A DNA stretch of 64,000 nucleotides from Flavobacterium reichenbachii. GTDB lineage: Bacteria > Bacteroidota > Bacteroidia > Flavobacteriales > Flavobacteriaceae. Numbering within the stretch: position 1 is the first letter of the stretch; every line of letters begins with the position of its first letter. The stretch spans positions 25,413 to 89,412 of the forward strand of contig NZ_MUHF01000022.1 in assembly GCF_002217435.1 (NCBI RefSeq). The letters are read 5' to 3'. The notes under the pieces are model-generated. The model was given only the letters and a program-made list of their open reading frames with translations, made no database searches and was not told the origin of the DNA. Positions 43,529-50,647 of this stretch are shown here, in pieces. A program made the position numbers and the translations under genes.

Positions 43529-43600
43529 ATAGGTGATAGTTCAACTGGAAGAATACTTGCTAGTCGCAAGAGACTGCGGGTTCGAGTCCCGCACACCATA
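43529..43600 (+). ncRNA. tRNA-like RNA, array copy 6 (divergent)
   Basis: This is the most divergent copy. Its T-arm is fully canonical (gcggg-ttcgagt-cccgc), the D-arm is gttc-aactggaa-gaat, and the anticodon-position stem is cttgc-tagtc-gcaag. Only ggtg/cacc pair in the acceptor. It lies about 100 bases before the RlaP-type nucleotidyltransferase gene. Confidence 0.65.
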
Positions 43601-43686
43601 CAAAACTTAATTTCTAGTTGCCCTTGCAGCAAAAACAACAGCTTAAATCAGGTATTTTTACTGGGTTTAAAGGCTTTTCGTTTATC

Positions 43687-43694
43687 TATATTTG
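43687..43694 (+). promoter_or_regulatory. Candidate -7 box of the rlaP-type gene
   Basis: TATATTTG matches TAnnTTTG. It overlaps the first few codons of the longest open frame and sits 9 bases before the ATG at 43704, so transcription would start very close to the start codon. No operator palindrome is seen here. Confidence 0.4.
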
Positions 43695-43703
43695 AAACCA
43701 GCC

Positions 43704-44453
43704 ATGAAAGAAAAAATACTCCAAAAATTAAAAGAAATAGAACAACTAAAAAATGTAGAAATACTTTTTGCAGCAGAATCGGGAAGCCGCGCCTGGGGAT
43801 TTGCTTCTCCCGACAGTGATTATGACATTCGATTTATCTACAAACACAAACCCGAGTATTATTTGTCGCTTTGGGAACAAACAGACGTAATCGAATTCAT
43901 GACCGAAGACGATCTTGACGGTTCCGGCTGGGATTTACGGAAATCCATAAAATTATTAGCAAAATCCAACGCACCTTTGATCGAGTGGTTGTTTTCGCCA
44001 ATCGTGTATTTCCAGAATGATGCTTTTGCAAAACAAATGCAGGAGTTAGCCGTAGAATGTTTTTCGCCCGTAGCGGTTTTGCACCATTATTTAGGAACGA
44101 CAAAGAATTTTATGGAAGTATGCGAAATGGAAGAAGTAAAACTAAAAAGTTATTTCTACGCCTTACGCACCGCTTTAGCCGGAAAATGGATTATAGAAAA
44201 CAATTCTTTTCCGCCCGTTGCTTTTGCCGATTTGTTGCCAATGGCACCACAAAACATACAAGACAAAATAATAGAATTGCAAAATATAAAAGCCAGCCAA
44301 GACGAAAAATACCTGCACCCAAAAGAAGTTTTAATAACTGATTTTTTATTGGAAACAGTACAATTTAATCAGGAAAATGCGAGTAAGTTGGGAAGCGGAA
44401 AGAAGTTGAATGAGGAGTTGGATTTGTTTTTTAGGGGAGAAATTATGAAATAA
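43704..44453 (+). CDS. RlaP-type nucleotidyltransferase 1
   Basis: The 249-residue protein has the polymerase-beta active site ILFAAESGSRAWGFASPDSDYDIRFIY (GS...DxD), typical of the RNA-repair-associated RlaP family (COG3541). The ATG at 43704 is preferred over the in-frame TTG at 43692 because it gives MKEKILQKLKEIEQLKN. RlaP genes are found with RNA ligases and are thought to add nucleotides to broken RNA ends; the biochemistry is unproven here. It directly follows the tRNA-like array. Confidence 0.82.
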   Translation: MKEKILQKLKEIEQLKNVEILFAAESGSRAWGFASPDSDYDIRFIYKHKPEYYLSLWEQTDVIEFMTEDDLDGSGWDLRKSIKLLAKSNAPLIEWLFSPIVYFQNDAFAKQMQELAVECFSPVAVLHHYLGTTKNFMEVCEMEEVKLKSYFYALRTALAGKWIIENNSFPPVAFADLLPMAPQNIQDKIIELQNIKASQDEKYLHPKEVLITDFLLETVQFNQENASKLGSGKKLNEELDLFFRGEIMK

Positions 44454-44461
44454 AAAGATAT

Positions 44462-45556
44462 ATGAAAGATTCCATAATATATGAAGTAAAAAGAAAATTA
44501 AAGGAGGAAAATAAAGAGTTATATAATTCACATAACAGTTGCAAATTTCGATTATTAAATTTGCGTCAAATTATTTTAAGGTTTTCATTTTGGGCAATTT
44601 TCTCGATCTTAATAAGTGCATTAATATTTGTAATTATTTATTCGAATAAAAAATTTAATCTAATAATTGATTTTATAATAATTGATTTCAAAGAGCTTTT
44701 GAAATTATTAACATCAAGTGCAATAACTTTAGTTTCAATGAATTTATTTGTAACTAATTTATTGTTGACTCATCTTAAAGAAGAAAGAGATGATTTGGAA
44801 AAGTTTATTAATAAAAAATTACCATTTAGGTTTATTACATATTTTGGTTTCTCGATTATTATTTTTCTTTTACTTTTAAATTTATTTTATAATCATCTAG
44901 AATCTTCTAAAAATAATATATTGATTTTTTTGGCTTATTCTTTTTTTATCTTTATTGGTTTGTTAATTTATTTATATGACAAGGTATTTAAATTTATAAC
45001 TAAAGGTCAAAGGAAATTACTTATTTCAACTGAATTGAAAAATGAGTTTGATTTAAACTTATATACAGAAAAGTTTAAAAATATATTTTTAGAAAGTTAT
45101 ATTCGATTTTTTGAAAATCTCAATTTTACACAAACATCAAAAAATCTATCTTCATTTAATAGTAATTTGATTGACAATGTTCATATTACTTTCATGACTA
45201 ATGAAAATCATTATTTCCGCGATTTAAAGTACAAAAGTTTAAGTTCATTAATAGAAAAAGTAGATCTCGAAAGTCATTTCTATTCTGTACAAAATCTTGA
45301 TGCTAAAATAGTAAATGATAGTGAAGTTTTATTGCTATCATATAAAACTAATGACAAAAAAATAAGCAAAGAATCTTTGAAATCTAAATTTATATTTAGC
45401 AAAAAAGAGTTTTTGGGAGTCAGGCAGAGAGATGAAGTCTTGACAATAGTATTGGAAAAACTTGAAAAAAATATAAAAAGTGGAAAAGCAGAAGATGTAG
45501 GCTCTGATCTGGAAAATTTTAAGAGTATTTTGGAACAGTTTTATAGAAAATATTAA
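44462..45556 (+). CDS. Four-helix membrane protein of an AT-rich two-gene unit
   Basis: The 364-residue protein has about four transmembrane helices in its N-terminal half (SFWAIFSILISALIFVIIY, SSAITLVSMNLFVTNLLL, FITYFGFSIIIFLLLLNLF, ILIFLAYSFFIFIGLLIYLYD). The C-terminal half is soluble. No family is recognised. Base composition is visibly more AT-rich than the flanking RNA-repair genes, suggesting separate acquisition. It is followed after 2 bases by the next gene. A defence-type function is possible but unsupported by motifs. Confidence 0.6.
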   Translation: MKDSIIYEVKRKLKEENKELYNSHNSCKFRLLNLRQIILRFSFWAIFSILISALIFVIIYSNKKFNLIIDFIIIDFKELLKLLTSSAITLVSMNLFVTNLLLTHLKEERDDLEKFINKKLPFRFITYFGFSIIIFLLLLNLFYNHLESSKNNILIFLAYSFFIFIGLLIYLYDKVFKFITKGQRKLLISTELKNEFDLNLYTEKFKNIFLESYIRFFENLNFTQTSKNLSSFNSNLIDNVHITFMTNENHYFRDLKYKSLSSLIEKVDLESHFYSVQNLDAKIVNDSEVLLLSYKTNDKKISKESLKSKFIFSKKEFLGVRQRDEVLTIVLEKLEKNIKSGKAEDVGSDLENFKSILEQFYRKY

Positions 45557-45558
45557 TT

Positions 45559-47367
45559 ATGATGTTAAAAAAATATTTGTTAGAATCAAAACGAAATAGT
45601 ATAAGTTACATAGATAAAATTTTAGATGGGCTTAAGAATAACTTAATCGAATCAAGTAATAAAAATGATGAAAAAAATTTTTCTCAAATTTTATTATTTT
45701 TTAGAGATCAAGCATTCGATTCGTTGATTAATAATAGCTTGGTTTATACTCAAATTATAAATGTTCCTGCTGAGATATATGCGTACCTTTCACGAGAATA
45801 TAAAAGAAAAGTAATAGAGTTATTTACAATTAGATTTGCAGAAAATATATCTTTCATTAGTTTTTATGAATCGTATGATTCTAAATATTTAGAAATAACA
45901 TATTGGGGGTTACTGCAATTGATTAAGAAAATATTTGATGAGAATGACTATGAAAGTTTTAATTTAATATTTGAAAAAATGAGAGAGTCTGGCTCTCTTG
46001 ATTTTGGAAAAAGAAGTGACCTAGAATATTATCACCATGCTTTTTTCTTTAGTGTTACTTCATGGGGTTTTTATTTACATCAAAACAATATGATAAATTT
46101 TTTGAATTATGATTTTACATATTTAGAAGAACCAATTGAAAGTGATTTATATGATAATAGAGAAAAAATTGTTAATAACTTTTATAGATTTGAAAGAGAA
46201 GCCGAGAAAGGTATACTCGAAGTAAATAATTGGGAATTCATAAAACCTCAATTTGGAGCCTATTTTGCCTTGACGAGCCATACATGGTTAAATTTTGGTT
46301 TTTTGATTATACTTTTAAAATATGATATTTTAAACTATGGAATTAAAATAGAAAATATAGATTTAAACGATAGGTTCAAATTTATTATTGATGATGTTAA
46401 AACTAATCTTAATTTAGTTAAAACAAATTTCGGAAAATGGTCACCAATTATCGCATTTAATTTATATGATAAGACTTTTGAGGAAATTTTTGATTTTAAA
46501 GAAGAAAAAATAAATAATTTATATACTGAATTAAATAAAAGGCAGGAAATATTAAAGTATACCGCCATATCTCAAATACCACTTTCTACATCAAAAATTG
46601 AGGAATTTAAACAAAGGGTTGGAAATTTATGGGATAAAAATTCTTTTATTCCAACAATTTTAAAGTTTTATGAAACAGTAAATTACAAGCCTAATAAAAA
46701 AACTAAAGATGGTTTTGGCTTTTTTCAAAATATTCTAAAAATGCGGTTTGCTTTTATTGATGGAGAATATTACCAGTCTGTCTATGGTTTAACAGATTTT
46801 GGGGCAAAAGTAGCAAATTCAGTTAACGAATATTTTTTTAATGAATTGCTAAAAATAAAAGAAACTAAAAAAGCCCTAAACTTAAAAAATCAAATAGATA
46901 CTTTTCTATCTGGGATAAAAGATCATTCAAAAATTGTAATTTTTTCAAATTGGAAAGGAAATGAAATCCTGAATTATGATGGTATTGTCATAGATTATAA
47001 TAATAAAAAAAATATTCCATTTTCAAATTCCAGTTATAAAAACATTCCAATAATTAGCAATCCTGCTTATCGTAATTTAGTTTTTATAATTAATCTTAAT
47101 GATATAAAATACAATATATACCAAGATAACAATTGGTATAAAAGTGAACTTCTTATAGACGTAACTGAACCAAAATTTGATAATATTGAGAATGAAAGCG
47201 AAAATGAGGAAAATTGGAAAAGAAGAGATGGAGTAACATATTCAAAAGAGGAGATTCTTACTTTAGAAAAAAATGCTATTCATATAAAAATTCTTTTCAA
47301 ATTTGATTTAAAAATATTGAAAAAAAAATCATTTGAAATATACACACTGAAAGAATCAACATTTTAA
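45559..47367 (+). CDS. Large unrecognised protein, partner of the membrane protein
   Basis: The 602-residue protein has no signal peptide or membrane segment. It contains acidic and aromatic-rich helical stretches and ends with a beta-rich region (IISNPAYRNLVFIINLNDIKYNIYQDNNWYKSELLIDV). ATG codons at 45559 and 45562 are both possible starts. It shares the low GC of the preceding gene and is terminated by a strong hairpin. No known domain was recognised. Confidence 0.6.
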   Translation: MMLKKYLLESKRNSISYIDKILDGLKNNLIESSNKNDEKNFSQILLFFRDQAFDSLINNSLVYTQIINVPAEIYAYLSREYKRKVIELFTIRFAENISFISFYESYDSKYLEITYWGLLQLIKKIFDENDYESFNLIFEKMRESGSLDFGKRSDLEYYHHAFFFSVTSWGFYLHQNNMINFLNYDFTYLEEPIESDLYDNREKIVNNFYRFEREAEKGILEVNNWEFIKPQFGAYFALTSHTWLNFGFLIILLKYDILNYGIKIENIDLNDRFKFIIDDVKTNLNLVKTNFGKWSPIIAFNLYDKTFEEIFDFKEEKINNLYTELNKRQEILKYTAISQIPLSTSKIEEFKQRVGNLWDKNSFIPTILKFYETVNYKPNKKTKDGFGFFQNILKMRFAFIDGEYYQSVYGLTDFGAKVANSVNEYFFNELLKIKETKKALNLKNQIDTFLSGIKDHSKIVIFSNWKGNEILNYDGIVIDYNNKKNIPFSNSSYKNIPIISNPAYRNLVFIINLNDIKYNIYQDNNWYKSELLIDVTEPKFDNIENESENEENWKRRDGVTYSKEEILTLEKNAIHIKILFKFDLKILKKKSFEIYTLKESTF

Positions 47368-47374
47368 TAAAAAA

Positions 47375-47410
47375 AAATGCGCAAACCCTTATAAAAAGAT
47401 TTGCGCATTT
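47375..47410. terminator. Bidirectional terminator
   Basis: Perfect 11-bp arms (aaatgcgcaaa / tttgcgcattt) flanked by A- and T-rich tracts, between the two-gene unit and the convergent XRE pseudogene. Confidence 0.85.
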
Positions 47411-47437
47411 CCATTTTATATCAAAAAAGAAAAAATA

Positions 47438-47835
47438 TTATTTCCCTCCCAACAACTTCTCTAAATATTCAACCTTATCTTTTTCAGCCTGAATTAAACG
47501 TTCGTAAAGCTCCACAACTTTATCAAGAGGATTGAAAGTACAATTGAAATTAGTGTTACTATCTCCATTTCCTTGAGGACCGTTATTAGCACTATTATCA
47601 TAAAAGTTATTAAAGAAATTGAAAACAGATTCTTCTGTAAAATTTCAAGTGCTTCAACCGTTACGCCAAGTGCTTTTGCAATTAAAGCAAGTTTCGCCGG
47701 ATCAACTTCCTCGCTTCCTTCAATTCCCGAAATAGCTTGCTGGTTCGAACCAATAGCCTGCGCAAGTGCTTCTTGTTTCATGCCGCGAAGCTCTCTTATT
47801 CGGCTGATATGTTTAGGTTTTGTTGCTGTGCTCAT
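47438..47835 (-). pseudogene. XRE-family regulator broken by a frameshift
   Basis: The N-terminal helix-turn-helix is intact (ISRIRELRGMKQEALAQAIGSNQQAISGIEG ... LALIAKALGVTVEAL). After about residue 67 the frame runs into unrelated hydrophobic residues and ends at 47494. In the neighbouring frame the continuation NFTEESVFNFFNNFYDNSAN, then PLDKVVELYERLIQAEKDKVEYLEKLLGGK, reads to a stop at 47438-47440. It is the typical tail of such flavobacterial regulators. One base is missing in the T-run at about 47643-47645 (ttt where tttt is expected). It is either a real lesion or a sequencing error. Confidence 0.8.
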
Positions 47836-48059
47836 AATTCAAAGGTATTTAAAATTTTTAATAAAAACAGCAATCCGTAAAACACACTCTTTTTGTGATA
47901 AAATACTTTTTTTACTGCTTTTTTTCTGTTGTACATATATCCTTTTTCTTACTTTAATAAAAACGTTATTTTTGCTGTTTCTTGAGAAAACGTCGGTTTA
48001 TCAAAACTTTTATATTCTATATTTACATCATTTAAATAATCTAAAATAACCATTTTATT

Positions 48060-48629
48060 ATGTTTAAATACTTACTCTTAGCGGTCAGCTTTTTTTATTT
48101 TACTGTTGTTTCTTCTCAAAACCTACAGCAAATTAATTCGATCGAAGAAGCTGAGAATTTTATTAAATTGAATCCGAAGGCTGCAATTACAACTTTAGAA
48201 ATTAGTACTGATAGTCTGGATTATTATAAAAATAGATTTCTAGAAAATGATTTGATAAATGAAGATAAAATTGTAAAAACCGAATCTATTGTTTCGATGA
48301 GAGTGAGTTATATTTATTTAGATGGCAGTAAGTTGACTATTAATGATATTAATAAACAAAGAGAACAAATTATTAAATTATACAAAAAAGGGAAATCATT
48401 TGGAGATTTAGCTTCTATTTATACTATGGATAGTAATAGTAACAAAGGAGATTTGGGATGGTTTAATGAAGGAGTTATGCATAAAACATTTGAAGATGCA
48501 GTTAAAGGTCATAAAAAGAATGATCTGTTTGAAGTTGATATTCCTGAAAATAAGTGGTATTATGTTGTTTTGAAAACATATAACGATTTACCAAAATCTA
48601 TTCTTTATATTTTAAGTGTGAATAAGTAA
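48060..48629 (+). CDS. Exported parvulin-type peptidyl-prolyl isomerase
   Basis: The 189-residue protein has a signal peptide (MFKYLLLAVSFFYFTVVSSQ). Its C-terminal PpiC-like domain reads KQREQIIKLYKKGKSFGDLASIYTMDSNSNKGDLGWFNEGVMHKTFEDAVKGHKKNDLFEVDIPENKWYYVVLKT. The GDLGWF and F..A motifs are diagnostic. It would catalyse prolyl isomerisation during protein folding outside the cytoplasm. There is no connection to the RNA-repair genes beyond position. Confidence 0.8.
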   Translation: MFKYLLLAVSFFYFTVVSSQNLQQINSIEEAENFIKLNPKAAITTLEISTDSLDYYKNRFLENDLINEDKIVKTESIVSMRVSYIYLDGSKLTINDINKQREQIIKLYKKGKSFGDLASIYTMDSNSNKGDLGWFNEGVMHKTFEDAVKGHKKNDLFEVDIPENKWYYVVLKTYNDLPKSILYILSVNK

Positions 48630-48652
48630 TAATTGCGTTATATAAATAGTCT

Positions 48653-49711
48653 ATGACCATCCAAAACCTAAAATCCCAAAACCTAATCCTTTTCGAAGTC
48701 ATCTCAGGAAGTAAATCTTTTGGGTTAAATACACCAGCATCAGATACCGATATTAAGGGCGTTTATTATCTGCCAAAAGAAAAGTTCTTTGGGTTAGATT
48801 ATATTCCGCAGATCAGTAATGAAACCAATGATGAGGTATATTACGAAATTGGGCGTTTTGTAGAATTATTGATCAAAAACAATCCTAATATTTTGGAGAT
48901 TTTGGCTTCGCCCGATGATTGTATTTTGTACAAACATCCGTTGATGGAAAATCTTAAACTAAAAGATTTTCTCTCGAAACTCTGCAAAGATTCTTTTGCC
49001 GGATATGCCGTAACGCAAATCAAAAAGGCGAGGGGTTTAAACAAGAAAATTGTAAATCCAATGCCCAAAGAAAAGAAAGGCCTTTTGGATTTTTGTTCTG
49101 TTTTAAAAGGGTATGAAACGGTTTCTGTAACTAATTTTTTAGCCGAAAATAAGCTGAAACAAGAACAAATAGGTTTGGTAAATCTGCCAAATTCCAGAGG
49201 AATGTTTGCGATGTTTTGCGACGAAAATAAAACTTTAGGTTACAAAGGCATTATTCAGAAAGAAAACTCCAACGAAGTTTCGGTTTCGTCGATTCCAAAA
49301 AACGAAAAGCTGATCGGTTATTTATCCTGCAACCAGGACGGCTATTCTAAATATTGCAAAGAATACACCGAATATTTCAGCTGGATCGACAAACGCAACG
49401 AAGAGCGCTACAACACCAACCAACAGCACGGCAAAAATTACGACAGCAAAAACATGATGCACACGATTCGTCTTTTGCAAACCGCAGAACAGATTTTGTC
49501 AACCGGAACATTAAATATCAGAGTTTCCAATCGCGACGAATTGTTAGACATAAAAGCCGGAAACAAAGAATACGATGATTTACTGGAAATGGCAGATGAT
49601 TTAATCGCGTCAATCGAAAATCATTATAAAACATCAACTCTTCCCGAAAAACCGGATGAAGAAAAAGCGATTCAGACTTTAATTAAAATAAGAGAAGAAT
49701 TGTATCAATAA
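48653..49711 (+). CDS. RlaP-type nucleotidyltransferase 2
   Basis: The 352-residue protein has the active-site signature FEVISGSKSFGLNTPASDTDIKGVYYLP (GS...DxD). A helical C-terminal domain contains GYAVTQIKKARGLNKKIVNPMPKEKKGLLDFCSV and NMMHTIRLLQTAEQIL. It is the longer RlaP/COG3541 form and a distant relative of the gene at 43704. Two such enzymes in one island suggest different RNA ends or nucleotides are handled. A terminator follows at 49719-49753. Confidence 0.85.
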   Translation: MTIQNLKSQNLILFEVISGSKSFGLNTPASDTDIKGVYYLPKEKFFGLDYIPQISNETNDEVYYEIGRFVELLIKNNPNILEILASPDDCILYKHPLMENLKLKDFLSKLCKDSFAGYAVTQIKKARGLNKKIVNPMPKEKKGLLDFCSVLKGYETVSVTNFLAENKLKQEQIGLVNLPNSRGMFAMFCDENKTLGYKGIIQKENSNEVSVSSIPKNEKLIGYLSCNQDGYSKYCKEYTEYFSWIDKRNEERYNTNQQHGKNYDSKNMMHTIRLLQTAEQILSTGTLNIRVSNRDELLDIKAGNKEYDDLLEMADDLIASIENHYKTSTLPEKPDEEKAIQTLIKIREELYQ

Positions 49712-49718
49712 AAACCCA

Positions 49719-49753
49719 AACCCCTCCAATGCCAATTTGAGGGGTATTTTTTT
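49719..49753 (+). terminator. Terminator of rlaP-type gene 2
   Basis: Arms acccctc / gaggggt are followed by a T-run, starting 8 bases after the stop codon. Confidence 0.78.
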
Positions 49754-49879
49754 GAAATCAAAAACTACTTTTATGCTCGCCTTGTCCAGAATAATTTTTT
49801 AACATTAAAATAAGTTATCTCAGTATAATCCTATTTTTTTATTTATTATTTTACAAGTTCAAATAAAAGCCGTTAAAAA

Positions 49880-50314
49880 ATGAATATAAGCATCTCCGTC
49901 AAGCAGTTAGGAAAAAAACATCCTATTCTTCAGGAAAAAAGCATCACTTTAGATACTTCGGACTCCATTGTAACGGTTCGTACTTTTTTAGAATTAATTG
50001 TAAAACATCAGATTGAGCTGTTTCTTGCCTCTTCATTTGAGTGGGAAGACGAAGACACGATTCATCTGCCAAAAGAAAATTACCTTCCTATTCTAACCGA
50101 TACCGGAAAAGTAGGTTTCGGAGCCCTTTACAATCACAACAAAATAGATCTTGTTACAGCGCAGGAAAACGCGATACTGGCTTTTGAAGATGGTTTGTAT
50201 GCCGTTTTTTATGGCGAAGACCAACTCGAAACCTTAACAGAGGAAATCGATTTTTCTCAAAACAAATCCATCACATTCATCAGGCTGACCTTTTTGGCGG
50301 GAAGCTATTGGTAA
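49880..50314 (+). CDS. Unrecognised 144-residue protein near DUF4132 gene
   Basis: The small soluble protein begins MNISISVKQLGKKHPILQEKSITL and includes ENAILAFEDGLYAVFYGEDQLETL. No family is recognised. It lies upstream of the giant DUF4132 gene on the same strand, separated by a dispersed repeat, so a functional link is possible but not shown. Confidence 0.5.
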   Translation: MNISISVKQLGKKHPILQEKSITLDTSDSIVTVRTFLELIVKHQIELFLASSFEWEDEDTIHLPKENYLPILTDTGKVGFGALYNHNKIDLVTAQENAILAFEDGLYAVFYGEDQLETLTEEIDFSQNKSITFIRLTFLAGSYW

Positions 50315-50647
50315 TTTACAATTTACAATTGATAATTGATAATGAATAATAATTTATAATTGATAAGGAGTGGTTTATAATTGATAAAAAACTGTTGAGT
50401 GTAATTCAAAAGAAAGTATTTTAACCCATAGAAACATAGGTTTTAGAGGTGTAAAAAGAATTAAAAAAGAAACTAGTTTCTTAACACATAGCTGTGTTGG
50501 TTGATAGCAGTGAAACGTCTTTATAAGTTTACAAAATCTATGATGCTATGTGTTAAAAATAGTAAACCCAAACAGGTGATAAAAGAATAATTATCAACTA
50601 TCAATTATTAATTGTCAATTAAAATAAAAATCTTAAATATAAAAATT
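50315..50647. repeat. Repeat-filled intergenic region with palindromic repeat copy 2
   Basis: The 333-base gap has tandem attgataat-like repeats at 50325-50385. The second copy of the palindromic element occupies 50419-50558 (arms ttttaacccatag / ctatgtgttaaaa, internal acacatagctgtgt, gtgaaacgtcttta). At 50590-50625 is atcaattattaattgtcaatt, complementary to the first tandem block. There is no gene. Confidence 0.75.

Noticed and set aside
42612..43600. Calling the six array members as normal tRNA genes
   Set aside because: Copies 2-5 lack U33, T-stems of copies 1-5 have mismatches, the acceptor/D-arm linker is short, and copy 1 has a serine-type anticodon without a long variable arm. I list them as tRNA-like ncRNA.
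47573..48049. 158-residue plus-strand open frame
   Set aside because: It mostly overlaps the antisense of the XRE gene and then runs through AT-rich intergenic DNA; the composition is low complexity Phe/Leu.
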